NCBI RefSeq assembly: GCF_007994135.1
Contig: NZ_VLKF01000001.1
Location: forward strand, 1,984,001-2,048,000
Length of the DNA: 64,000 nt
Source: Modestobacter roseus
GTDB lineage: Bacteria; Actinomycetota; Actinomycetes; Mycobacteriales; Geodermatophilaceae
Reading direction: 5' to 3'
Below are positions 21,820 to 32,162 of this stretch, in pieces; position 1 is the stretch's first letter, and each line of letters begins with the position of its first letter. A model generated the notes under the pieces. That model saw nothing but the letters and a program-made list of their open reading frames with translations, made no database searches and was not told where the DNA came from. Made by a program: the position numbers and the translations under genes.

Positions 21820-23040
21820 GTGACCACGCTGTGGGACACCACCGGATCCGCGGTGGTCAAGGAACTGGCGGCCCAGCGCCGCACCGGCGGCGCCGTGATG
21901 AGCGGCGTCGCCCTGACCCTGGTGGTCGTCGCCGACGAGCGCCGGGTCGCCGAGGCCGAGCAGGCCGCCGCGTCGGCCGCCGAGGAGCACCCCTGCCGGC
22001 TGCTCATCGTCGTCCGCCGCCAGGTGGAGGCCCCCGTGCCCCGGCTGGACGCCGAGGTGCTCATCGGCGGGCGGCTCGGTCCTGGTGAGGCCGTCGTGAT
22101 GCGCATGTACGGCCGGCTGGGCCTGCACGCCGAGTCGGTCGTGCTGCCGTTGCTGGCCGCCGACGCCCCGGTGGTCACCTGGTGGCACGAGACCCCGCCG
22201 GACCAGATCGCCCGTGACGCGCTCGGCGTCATCGCCGGTCGCCGCATCACCGACTCCTCGATGGCGCCGGACCCGGTCGCCGCGCTGCGCAACCGGGCGC
22301 ACGACTACCACCCCGGCGACACCGACATCTCCTGGACCCGCAGCACCCCGTGGCGGGCCACGCTCGCCTCGACGCTGGATGCGGTCGCCGGCCGCCGAGG
22401 CGAGCCGGTCCGGGTGCTGGGCGCACGGGTGGAGGGCGACCCCGGCAACGCCACGGCCCAGCTGGTCGCCGGCTGGATCTCCTCGCGGTGCGGGTGTCCG
22501 GTCGAGGTGGTGCCGACCCCGCGGGCCACCGGCCCGCGCGGCATCGACTCGGTCGTCCTCCGGCTCGACCAGGACGAGGAGGTGCGGCTGCAGGACGACC
22601 GCAAGGGCGGCGCGGTCATCGACCAGCCGTTCCGGCCGGAGTCCGTCGTCGCGCTGCCCGACCGCAGCCTGGGCGAGCTGATCGGTGAGGAGCTGCGCCG
22701 GCTGGACCCGGACGAGCCCTACAGCGAGGCGCTGGAGGCGGTGTCCGGGCTCTCCGGGCTCTCCGACCGCCCGGACTGCCGCGAGCACGTCTGGTACGAC
22801 CCGATGCGCCCGGACCAGTCGGCCGCCGCAGCCGAGTCCGAGCTGAACGCGGCGGAGGCGGAGGTGCCCGACGCGGAGGGGACGGCGGCCGCACCGGCCC
22901 CCACCGTGCCCGACACCCCCGGGGACACCGACGAGATCGCGGAGAGCGGCGAGCACGACTCCCCCGCCGACGACTCCGACGAGCAGCAGGTCGTGCAGCC
23001 CACCGCGGCGCGGCCGGCCAAGAAGGCGGGACGGCGATGA
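21820..23040 (+). CDS. opcA: G6PD assembly protein OpcA
   Basis: A 406-residue OpcA, which supports oligomerisation and redox activation of glucose-6-phosphate dehydrogenase. The conserved core runs to about residue 310 (PVVTWWHETPPDQIARDALG, RRITDSSMAPDPV, VLGARVEGDPGNATAQLVAG). Residues 320-406 are an acidic Ala/Glu/Asp/Pro-rich tail ending in a basic KKAGRR, longer than usual. GTG 21820 has GAGGAG 8 nt upstream. The stop overlaps the pgl start as ATGA. Confidence 0.93.
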   Translation: MTTLWDTTGSAVVKELAAQRRTGGAVMSGVALTLVVVADERRVAEAEQAAASAAEEHPCRLLIVVRRQVEAPVPRLDAEVLIGGRLGPGEAVVMRMYGRLGLHAESVVLPLLAADAPVVTWWHETPPDQIARDALGVIAGRRITDSSMAPDPVAALRNRAHDYHPGDTDISWTRSTPWRATLASTLDAVAGRRGEPVRVLGARVEGDPGNATAQLVAGWISSRCGCPVEVVPTPRATGPRGIDSVVLRLDQDEEVRLQDDRKGGAVIDQPFRPESVVALPDRSLGELIGEELRRLDPDEPYSEALEAVSGLSGLSDRPDCREHVWYDPMRPDQSAAAAESELNAAEAEVPDAEGTAAAPAPTVPDTPGDTDEIAESGEHDSPADDSDEQQVVQPTAARPAKKAGRR

Positions 23041-23957
23041 GCCAGGGATCCACGGACCAGGGACCCACGGACCAGGGACCCACGAGCCACGAGTCACCCG
23101 GCGACCGGGTCGACGAGGCGCTGGCCGCCGAGGGGCGGCCCACCCCCGACGTGGTCATCGAGCCCGACGCCGACCGGCTGGCCCGGTCCGTGGCCTCCGC
23201 GCTCGTCGCGCGGCTGGCCGCCGCCCAGGCCGTCCACGGCACCGCGTCGGTCGTCGTCACCGGCGGCGGGATCGGCACCGCGGTGCTGCAGCGGGTCGCC
23301 GACCTGGTGGCCGAGCCCGAGCACGCCGTCGTCGACTGGACCGCGGTCGACGTGTGGTGGGGCGACGAGCGGTTCGTCCCCGCCGACTCCAGTGACCGCA
23401 ACGAGCTGGGTGCCCGGCAGACGCTCGTCCTGCCGGCCGGCATCCCGCCCGAGCGGGTGCACGCCATCCCGTCGTCCGACGCCGGCTTCGACGAGCCCGA
23501 GGACGCCGCCGCCTGGTACGCCGGGGAACTGGCCGCGGCGGCAACGCGACCCGAGCTGATGGCCCCGCCGCAGGGCCCCGACGCGAGCTCGCGAGCGGTG
23601 GGGGGCGACGGGGTCCTCCAGCTGCCCCGCTTCGACGTGCTGCTGCTGGGGATGGGGCCCGAGGGCCACGTGGCGTCGATCTTCCCCGACTCCCCCGCCG
23701 CCCGGGACGACCGGCCGGTGGTGGCCGTCCGCGACTGCCCGAAGCCGCCGCCGACCCGGGTGAGCCTGGGCTTCTCCGCGATCACCTCCGCGGAGGAGGT
23801 GTGGCTGCTGGTCAGCGGCGAGGGCAAGGCCGAGGCCGTCGCCCGGGCGCTCTCCGGGGCCACCCCGCTGGAGATCCCGGCCGCCGGGGCGCGCGGCACG
23901 CGGGCGACCCGCTGGCTGCTGGACGAGGCCGCGGCGAGCCTGCTCCCCCGCGGGTAG
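23037..23957 (+). CDS. pgl: 6-phosphogluconolactonase with a repeat-derived insert
   Basis: A 306-residue DevB-type lactonase for the second oxidative pentose phosphate step. The core has VVVTGGGIGTAVL, VWWGDERFVP, DRNELGARQ, LLGMGPEGHVASIFPDSPA and PKPPPTRVSL. The first 20 residues come from an in-frame 15-bp repeat (TDQGP twice). Between the helix ending near residue 175 and LPRFDVLLL there is an insert of about 20 residues (QGPDASSRAVGGDG) encoded by a REP-like palindrome also found at 24550. Both additions lie outside the active site. ATG 23037 overlaps the opcA stop. Confidence 0.95.
   Translation: MSQGSTDQGPTDQGPTSHESPGDRVDEALAAEGRPTPDVVIEPDADRLARSVASALVARLAAAQAVHGTASVVVTGGGIGTAVLQRVADLVAEPEHAVVDWTAVDVWWGDERFVPADSSDRNELGARQTLVLPAGIPPERVHAIPSSDAGFDEPEDAAAWYAGELAAAATRPELMAPPQGPDASSRAVGGDGVLQLPRFDVLLLGMGPEGHVASIFPDSPAARDDRPVVAVRDCPKPPPTRVSLGFSAITSAEEVWLLVSGEGKAEAVARALSGATPLEIPAAGARGTRATRWLLDEAAASLLPRG
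23582..23617. repeat. REP-like palindromic element inside pgl
   Basis: CGCGAGCTCGCGAGCGG (23582-23598) followed by GGGTCCT (23611-23617). The same 17 bases, again followed by GGGGTCCT, occur at 24550-24575 between secG and rbpA. The core GCGAGCTCGC is a perfect palindrome. Two copies within 1 kb, one in frame in a coding region, suggest a dispersed genomic repeat. Confidence 0.7.
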
Positions 23958-23980
23958 GCGTCCTCCGCGGACCGACAGCG

Positions 23981-24005
23981 GCCCGGGTGCTCTCCGCACC
24001 CGGGC
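23981..24005. terminator. bidirectional terminator between pgl and rbpA
   Basis: Perfect 10-bp stem GCCCGGGTGC-tctcc-GCACCCGGGC, extended by GACAG/CTGTC after small bulges. It lies 23 bp after the pgl stop and between two convergent genes, so it can serve both strands. Confidence 0.8.
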
Positions 24006-24046
24006 CTCTGTCGTTCAGCAGCTGCGATCGTTCAGACGGCGGTCGT

Positions 24047-24388
24047 TCAGGCGCCGCGGCGGGCGCGCAGCCGGGTCAGCGCCTCCTCGAGGAGCGCGTC
24101 CCCGTCCTCGTCGGTTCGCCGTTCTCGCACGTAGGCCAGGTGCGTCTTGTACGGCTCGGTCCGGGGCGCCGGCGGCGGGCTCTGCTGGTCGGTACCGGCC
24201 GGCAGTCCGCAACGCGGGCAGTCCCAGGTCTCGGGCACCTCGATGTCGGCCGCGAAGGCGATCCGCGACTCGTGCCCGTTGGCGCACCAGAACCCGACGC
24301 GGTGGCGCGGCGCCGCCTCACCGCGCTCGGCTTCCCCCATCGGACCAGCACCCACTCGGCTGCCCCGGATCGCGTTCCCACCAGCCAT
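24047..24388 (-). CDS. rbpA: RNA polymerase-binding protein RbpA
   Basis: A 113-residue actinobacterial RbpA, which binds RNA polymerase and the principal sigma factor and stabilises the open complex. It begins with the family pattern IRGSRVGAG. The central zinc-type barrel has WCANGHE and WDCPRCGLPAG, giving Cys and His ligands. The C-terminal sigma-interacting part has KTHLAYVRERRTDED. ATG 24388. It follows secG on the same strand with a 197-bp gap, so it likely has its own promoter. The metal-ligand set looks complete, as in Streptomyces RbpA. Confidence 0.92.
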   Translation of the reverse strand: MAGGNAIRGSRVGAGPMGEAERGEAAPRHRVGFWCANGHESRIAFAADIEVPETWDCPRCGLPAGTDQQSPPPAPRTEPYKTHLAYVRERRTDEDGDALLEEALTRLRARRGA

Positions 24389-24549
24389 GAACGGCCCCCT
24401 GACGTCGGCTCCGTCGGCGGTGACGAGATGATCACCGCGCGGGCAGTCTAGGGCCTGACAGAGGTTGCACAGGTCACGATGCGGACACCGTCAGTACCGG
24501 CACGCGATCGAACACCGGACTGCGTGCACCGCGGCCTCCAGCGGCCCGC

Positions 24550-24575
24550 CGCGAGCTCGCGAGCGGCGGGGTCCT
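24550..24575. repeat. REP-like palindromic element downstream of secG
   Basis: Second copy of the 17-bp CGCGAGCTCGCGAGCGG plus CGGGGTCCT, the sequence that is inserted in pgl. Here it lies between the secG stop (24586) and rbpA. Confidence 0.65.
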
Positions 24576-24585
24576 GCCACCGGGA

Positions 24586-24819
24586 TCAGGCCTTGATGAG
24601 GATGCCCAGGGCGACGATGCAGACGGTCCAGAGGATCCCGAAGAGCACGGTGACGCGGTTGAGGTTCTTCTCCACCACCGAGCTGCCGGCCAGCGAGGAC
24701 GCGGCCGCGCCGCCGAACATCGACGACAGGCCACCGCCCTTGCCGCGGTGCAGCAGGATCAGCACGATCAGCCCGATGCTCAGCAGCACCAGCAGCACGT
24801 TGAGGGCCGTCTCGATCAC
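24586..24819 (-). CDS. secG: SecG preprotein translocase subunit
   Basis: A 77-residue SecG, the small auxiliary subunit of the SecYEG channel in the cytoplasmic membrane. It has two hydrophobic segments (LLVLLSIGLIVLILLH and VTVLFGILWTVCIVALGIL) joined by the conserved GKGGGLSSMFGG loop. The GTG start at 24819 has AGGAG 11 nt upstream. It keeps the common actinobacterial position behind gap-pgk-tpiA, although a solute-binding protein gene now lies in between. Confidence 0.95.
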   Translation of the reverse strand: MIETALNVLLVLLSIGLIVLILLHRGKGGGLSSMFGGAAASSLAGSSVVEKNLNRVTVLFGILWTVCIVALGILIKA

Positions 24820-24968
24820 AGTTCGTTCGTCTCCTGTCCCGTGGACCGGGGGTGTGGGGCGTGGACCCCAGCCGTGGGGGGCTCTCGACCTGCCAGCCTA
24901 ACCGATGCCGCGCAGTGCGACCGCCAGCCGGCGCCGGCCCCGCCCTCGCCGCCGTCCGCCTCGGACGG

Positions 24969-26741
24969 TCAGCGCACGCCGGCGGTGGCGACGTCGTAGC
25001 CGCCGTAGGGCTGCATGACCAGGCCGTTGCGCAGCCGCTGCCCGGCCAGCAGCTGCACGCGGTTCTCGGCCAGCGGCACGTAGGTGAAGGTCTGGTCGAC
25101 CGCCCGCACCACCTGCCGCCACGCATCGGCCGCGATCGCCGGCTCGGCCGCCGCCCGGGCCGCGTCGACCAGCCCGTTCACCTGCGGGTCGTCCAGCCGC
25201 GCGTAGTTGGTGTTGCCGACCGGCCGGAGCGACCGCCCGTCGACCAACGGCACCAGGAAGGACGCAGGCGTCGGGAAGTCCGCGGTCCAGGTGGCCAGCA
25301 CCAGGCCGTACCCGCCGGCGGTCACCGCGTCCCGGTTGCCGATGTCGGTGGCGTAGTAGGTCGCCGGGTCCAGCGGGCGCACCTCGGCCTGGATGCCCAC
25401 CTCGGCGAGCTGCGCGGCGACCACGCCGGCCATCTCCACGATCGTGGGCACGTCCGGCACGGCGAACACGGTGCTGAAGCCGTTCGGGTGGCCACAGGAG
25501 GCGAGCTTCTCCCGGGCGGTCGCCAGGTCCGGCTCGGCGTCCGCCTCGTCCGGACCGCCGTCCAGCGCCCGTGGCCACAACGTGGACGTGCGCACCACGT
25601 TGCCCGCCCCGCCCAGGGCCTCCTGCACCTCGCGCCGGTCGACGACCGCGGCGACCGCGGCCCGGCACTCGGCGTTGTCCATCGGCGCGACCGTGGTGGG
25701 CAGCGCGAGCAGGCGCAGCGAGCCGGTGGTGACGTCGTCGATGCGGCCGCCGAGACCGCGGTCGACGAGCCGGGCGGTGGTGGCCTCCTGCACGCCCGAG
25801 CCGGACAGGTCGATGTCCGCCGAGCCGGCGAGCAGCGCCTGGTCGCGGGCCAAGCTGGACAGCCCGCTGCGCACCACCACCCGGTCCGGCAGCGCGGTGC
25901 GGACGTCGTCGGTGGCCGGGTCCCACTCGGGGTTCCGCTCCAGCACCACCCCGGTCTGCGGGTCAACCGAGGTGACCGCGTAGGGGCCGGAGGAGATCGG
26001 GTCGGCGCCGTAGCTGCCCGCCGTGTCGTTCTCCGCCGGCACCGGGCTGCTGGAGGGCAGCGCCAGCACGAACGGGAAGTCCGGGGTCGGCGTGGTGAGG
26101 GTGAAGACGATCGTCCGGTCGTCCGGGGTGGCGATCGCCGGCAGCCCGAGCCGGTCGGGCGTCTCGTCCTGGTAGGGCCCGGCGTACGGGTCGGCACGGT
26201 CGTCGAGCAGGTCGACGACGTAGGTGGGCCCACCGACCACGACGTCGGAGGCGAAGGACCGCTCGATGCCGTACTTGACGTCGCGGGAGGTGATCGGGCG
26301 GCCGGTCTCGAACCGCACGCCCTCGCGGAGGGTGTAGGTCCACGTCCGGCCGCCGTCGGTGGTGGTGCCGAGGTCGGTGGCCAGGTCGGGCACCAGTTCG
26401 TCGGTGTTCCCCGGCTCGGTGGACCAGGTGACCAGCGTGCGCGCGTACAACCGCATCAGGTTCCACACACCGGGCACGTAGGAGCGCTGCGGGTCCAGGC
26501 TGTCGATCTCCCCGGCCAGCAGGCGGAGCGTGCCACCGGGCTCGTCCGAGGGGTTCCGCACGCCGGCGACGCCGCTGTTGGCCTCGCCGCTCTGGGTGGG
26601 CACCCCGGCCACCCCGGTGTTGCCGGTGCCGCACCCGGCGAGGACGGCGAGCGCCAGCAGGGCCGCCAGCGCGACGACCGGCCGCGTCACGCCCTCTCGG
26701 GTGCGACGACGGACCGGCCGTCGGTTCCTGCTGTGCATCAC
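24969..26741 (-). CDS. peptide/solute-binding lipoprotein (SBP family 5)
   Basis: A 590-residue extracytoplasmic solute-binding protein of the DppA/OppA type. Signal peptide with a basic start (RNRRPVRRRTREG), a hydrophobic core and lipobox VLAGC. Then TLRLLAGEIDSLDPQRSY, TWTYTLREGVRFETGRPITS and DVKYGIERSFAS, all standard for family 5. No permease or ATPase genes are adjacent, so the transporter partner must be elsewhere. It starts 37 bp after tpiA and precedes secG by 149 bp, so it may be co-transcribed with the glycolytic genes. The ligand cannot be predicted. Confidence 0.9.
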   Translation of the reverse strand: MMHSRNRRPVRRRTREGVTRPVVALAALLALAVLAGCGTGNTGVAGVPTQSGEANSGVAGVRNPSDEPGGTLRLLAGEIDSLDPQRSYVPGVWNLMRLYARTLVTWSTEPGNTDELVPDLATDLGTTTDGGRTWTYTLREGVRFETGRPITSRDVKYGIERSFASDVVVGGPTYVVDLLDDRADPYAGPYQDETPDRLGLPAIATPDDRTIVFTLTTPTPDFPFVLALPSSSPVPAENDTAGSYGADPISSGPYAVTSVDPQTGVVLERNPEWDPATDDVRTALPDRVVVRSGLSSLARDQALLAGSADIDLSGSGVQEATTARLVDRGLGGRIDDVTTGSLRLLALPTTVAPMDNAECRAAVAAVVDRREVQEALGGAGNVVRTSTLWPRALDGGPDEADAEPDLATAREKLASCGHPNGFSTVFAVPDVPTIVEMAGVVAAQLAEVGIQAEVRPLDPATYYATDIGNRDAVTAGGYGLVLATWTADFPTPASFLVPLVDGRSLRPVGNTNYARLDDPQVNGLVDAARAAAEPAIAADAWRQVVRAVDQTFTYVPLAENRVQLLAGQRLRNGLVMQPYGGYDVATAGVR

Positions 26742-26778
26742 CGTGGTGCTGCTCCGCCCGGGTCAGTGCCGGCGGCGG

Positions 26779-27611
<833 letters not shown>

Positions 27612-27612
<1 letters not shown>

Positions 27613-28805
27613 CAGTCGGCCAGCACCGTCAGGCCGGGGAGCGCCCGGCCCTCGAGGTACTCCAGCGACGCGCCGCCGCCGGTGCTGATGTGCCCGTAGG
27701 CGCCCTCGTCGAGGCCGAGCTGCCGCACGGACGCGGCCGAGTCACCGCCACCGACGACGGAGAGCCCCTCGACGGCGCCGACGGCCTGCGCGACCCCGCG
27801 GGTGCCGCCCTGGAACGGCGCCAGCTCGAAGACGCCCATCGGCCCGTTCCAGAACACGGTGTGCGCACCGGACAGCGCCTCGGTGAAGAGCGCGACGCTC
27901 TCCGGGCCGATGTCCAGGCTCATCTCGTCGGCCGGGATCTCGGTGGCCGGCAGCACCCGGGTCGGCACGTCGGCGCTGAACTCCGGGGTGACGACGACGT
28001 CGACCGGCAGCACGATGCGGTCGCCGGCCTCGGCCAGCAGCCGCCGGCAGGTCTCGACCTGGTCGGCCTCCAGCAGGGACGTGCCGACCTCCAGGCCGCG
28101 GGCGGCGAGGAAGGTGTACGTCATCCCCCCGCCGATCAGCAGCCGGTCGACCTTGGGCAGCAGCGCCTCGATCACGCCCAGCTTGTCGCTGACCTTCGAG
28201 CCGCCGAGCACGACCACGTAGGGCCGCTCCGGGCTCTCGGTGAGCCGGGTGAGCACCTCGAGCTCCCGGGCGACCAGCCGGCCGGCCGCGTGCGGCAGCC
28301 GCTGCGCGACGTCGAACACCGAGGCGTGCTTGCGGTGCACCGCACCGAACGCGTCGTCGACGTAGAGCTCGGCCAGCCCGGCGAGCCGGTCGGCCAGCTC
28401 GCCGCGGACGGCGTCGTCCTTGCTGGTCTCGGCGGCCTCGAAGCGGACGTTCTCCAGCAGCAGGACGTCGCCGTCGGCCAGGGCCGCGGCCTTGGCCGAG
28501 GCGTCGGGACCGGCGACGTCGGCCGCCAGCGGCACCGCGGTGCCCAGCAGCTCACCGAGCCGCGCGGCCACCGGGGCCAGCGAGAACCGCGGGTCCGGCT
28601 CGCCCTTGGGGCGGCCCAGGTGCGCGGCGATCAGGACCCGGGCGCCGGCGTCCCGCAGTGCGGTGATCGTCGGCAGGCTGGCCCGGATCCGGCCGTCGTC
28701 GGTGATCGCGCCGGTCTTCTTGTCCAGCGGGACGTTCAGGTCGGCGCGCAGCAGCACGCGCCGACCCGAGACCCCGCCGGCGATGAGCTCGTCGACGGAA
28801 CGCAT
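27612..28805 (-). CDS. pgk: phosphoglycerate kinase
   Basis: A 397-residue kinase making ATP from 1,3-bisphosphoglycerate. [23 protein letters not shown], the hinge region [23 protein letters not shown] and [11 protein letters not shown] are intact. ATG 28805 lies 2 bp after the gap stop. Upstream in-frame starts would run into gap and are rejected. Length is standard. Confidence 0.98.
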
Positions 28806-28807
28806 GG

Positions 28808-29911
<1,104 letters not shown>

Positions 29912-29968
29912 TCGGCCCCCGCGGCCCGCCCGACGCCCCCGGGTGGACCGGCCACCGCGCCCCGGAAT

Positions 29969-30015
29969 ACGTCAGCGACGTCTTCCCGACCAGGTCAGGA
30001 AGACGTCGCTGACGT
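29969..30015 (-). terminator. perfect 18-bp hairpin after whiA
   Basis: ACGTCAGCGACGTCTTCC (29969-29986) pairs perfectly with 29998-30015 across an 11-nt loop. It lies 57 bp beyond the whiA stop and upstream of the gap promoter, so it most likely terminates the uvrC-rapZ-yvcK-whiA transcript. No T-tract is present. Confidence 0.75.
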
Positions 30016-30071
30016 CTCTGCACGGACCCCGTCCTCCTCGGAACGGGGCCGAGGCAGGAGCAGTCCCGCCG

Positions 30072-31052
30072 TTACTGAGCGAGCATGTCGTCCGTGACCA
30101 CGGATTCCGTGTCCGGGATGCCGAGGTCCTTGGCGCGCTTGTCGGCCATCGCCAGCAGACGCCGTATGCGCCCGGCAACAGCGTCCTTGGTCATCGGCGG
30201 GTCGGCGCGCTGGCCGAGCTCCTCCAGCGAGGCCTGACCGAACTCCAGGCGCAGCCGCCCGGCGACCAGCAGGTGCTCGGGCGCGTCCTCACCGAGGATC
30301 TCCAGCGCCCGCTCGACCCGCGCGCTGGCGGCGACCGCGGCGCGCGCGGAGCGGCGGAGGTTGGCGTCGTCGAAGTTGGCCAGCCGGTTCGCGGTGGCCC
30401 GCACCTCGCGGCGCATCCGCCGCTCCTCCCAGGCCAGCACCGCGTCGTGCGCGCCCATCCGGGTGAGCAGGGCGCCGATGGCGTCGCCGTCGCGGACGAC
30501 GACCCGGTCGGTGCCGCGGACCTCGCGGGCCTTGGCGGCGATGCCGAGCCGGCGGGCCGCCCCGACCAGCGCCATGGCCGCCTCGGGGCCGGGGCAGGTG
30601 ACCTCGAGCGAGGACGAGCGCCCGGGCTCGGTCAGCGAGCCGTGCGCCAGGAAGGCGCCGCGCCAGGCGGCCTCGGCGTCGCCGATCCCGCCGGAGACGA
30701 CCGACGGCGGCAGCCCGCGCACCGGCCGGCCGCGCTGGTCGACCAGGCCGGTCTGCCGGGCCAGGCCCTCACCGTGCTTGGCGATCCGCACCAGGTAGCG
30801 CACGCCGCGGCGGATGTTGCCGCCGGCCAGCACGCTCACCCCGCTGGTGTAGCCGTAGACCTCGCTGATGTCGCGGCGCAGCCGGCGGGCCACCGAGCCG
30901 GTGTCCAGCTCGGCCTCGATCACCACCCGGCCGCCCACGATGTGCAGCCCCCCGGAGAACCGCAGCAGCGCCGTCACCTCGGCCTTGCGCTCGGACGTCC
31001 TGGTGCACTCCACGCGGGAGAGCTCGTCCTTCACCATCGCCGTCATCGCCAT
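30072..31052 (-). CDS. whiA: WhiA sporulation/cell-division regulator
   Basis: A 326-residue WhiA. The N-terminal [15 protein letters not shown] is the family start, followed by a degenerate LAGLIDADG-like domain ([16 protein letters not shown]) and a C-terminal helix-turn-helix ([20 protein letters not shown], then [13 protein letters not shown]). In Streptomyces WhiA acts with WhiB on cell division genes; in other actinobacteria it is conserved next to rapZ-yvcK, as here. ATG 31052 is chosen over a longer reading starting at 31151 because conservation begins exactly at MAMTA. Confidence 0.95.
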   Translation of the reverse strand: MAMTAMVKDELSRVECTRTSERKAEVTALLRFSGGLHIVGGRVVIEAELDTGSVARRLRRDISEVYGYTSGVSVLAGGNIRRGVRYLVRIAKHGEGLARQTGLVDQRGRPVRGLPPSVVSGGIGDAEAAWRGAFLAHGSLTEPGRSSSLEVTCPGPEAAMALVGAARRLGIAAKAREVRGTDRVVVRDGDAIGALLTRMGAHDAVLAWEERRMRREVRATANRLANFDDANLRRSARAAVAASARVERALEILGEDAPEHLLVAGRLRLEFGQASLEELGQRADPPMTKDAVAGRIRRLLAMADKRAKDLGIPDTESVVTDDMLAQ

Positions 31053-31184
31053 GTCGTCCACCCCCGTGCCCGCACGGAGCGACCGGTCCTCGTGCATCCC
31101 GTCATCGCCATCAGCGGTGTTCCCTCTCCCCCAGGTGTGCCTGTCGGCCACCGGTGCCCCGGTGCCCGACTCCCCGCCGTCCGT

Positions 31185-32162
31185 TCACCGCGCACCGACC
31201 ACGGAGGCCAGTGCCGCGGCGAGCCGCGCCGGGTCGTGCTGTGGTGTTCCGTCGGACGCGGCGACCGGTGCCAGCACCAGTTCTGCCCCGCATCCCTGCA
31301 CAGCAGACAGGAGACCACGCCGGTCAACAACTGCAGCCGCATCCGCGATCACCGTGTGCAACGACACGCCTCCCAGATGTGCCTGGAGCACGGCGAGGTG
31401 CTCCTGCGGGGAGAAGCCGTCGGTCTCCCCGGGCTGCGGCTCCAGGTTGAGCACGACGACGACCCGCGCCGGGCTGGCCGCCAGCGCCGCCCGCAACCGT
31501 GGCACGAGCAGGTGCGGCAGCACCGAGGTGTACCAGGAGCCGGGCCCCAGGCAGACGACGTCGGCGCGCGCGATCGCCGTCAGCACCGGCTCGGGCACCG
31601 GTGGGTCGGCCGGGGAGACGCGGATGTCACGGACCCGGCCCGGGGTCGAGGCGATGGCCACCTGCCCGCGGATCCGGCGGGTCTCCTGCGGGTCGTCGGG
31701 GTCGGTGCTCGCCACGGTGGCCACCAGGTCCAGCGGGACCTCCGCCATCGGCAGCACCCGGCCCCGGGCGCCCAGGAGCTGCTCGAGCACGCCGAGGGCC
31801 CGCACGCTGTCGCCGCCGTGCATCTCGGTCAGCCCGGTGAGCATGAGGTTGCCCACGGGGTGGCCGGCGAGCACCCCGCTGCCGCCGAACCGGTGCTGCA
31901 GCAGCTGGGCGACCTGCGGGGCGCTGCCCTCCTCCCCGGCGAGCGCCGCGAGCGCCATCCGCAGGTCACCGGGTGGCAGCACCGGCATCTCGCGACGGAT
32001 GCGGCCCGAGGAGCCACCGTCGTCGGCGACGGTCACCACCGCCGTCAGGTCCTCGGTCAGCCGCCGCCAGGCCGCCAGCGACGCGGCGAGACCGTGGCCG
32101 CCGCCGAGCGCCACGACACGGGGCGCTGGGACGCGGAGCGGTGCCTCACCGGGCGCGACCAC
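31185..32162 (-). CDS. yvcK: YvcK-type gluconeogenesis factor (CofD-like)
   Basis: A 325-residue member of the YvcK/CofD family, a UDP-sugar-binding regulator of carbon metabolism and cell-wall synthesis (CuvA in mycobacteria). VVALGGGHGLAASLAAWR at the nucleotide site, VTVADDGGSSGRIRRE, HPVGNLMLTGL and CLGPGSWYTSVLPHLL are hallmarks. GTG 32162 uses the last base of the rapZ TAG stop, so the genes overlap by one base. A 132-bp gap separates it from whiA. Confidence 0.94.
   Translation of the reverse strand: MVAPGEAPLRVPAPRVVALGGGHGLAASLAAWRRLTEDLTAVVTVADDGGSSGRIRREMPVLPPGDLRMALAALAGEEGSAPQVAQLLQHRFGGSGVLAGHPVGNLMLTGLTEMHGGDSVRALGVLEQLLGARGRVLPMAEVPLDLVATVASTDPDDPQETRRIRGQVAIASTPGRVRDIRVSPADPPVPEPVLTAIARADVVCLGPGSWYTSVLPHLLVPRLRAALAASPARVVVVLNLEPQPGETDGFSPQEHLAVLQAHLGGVSLHTVIADAAAVVDRRGLLSAVQGCGAELVLAPVAASDGTPQHDPARLAAALASVVGAR

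Noticed and set aside
31053-31151. Longer WhiA start
   Set aside because: Conservation in the family begins exactly at MAMTA (31052).
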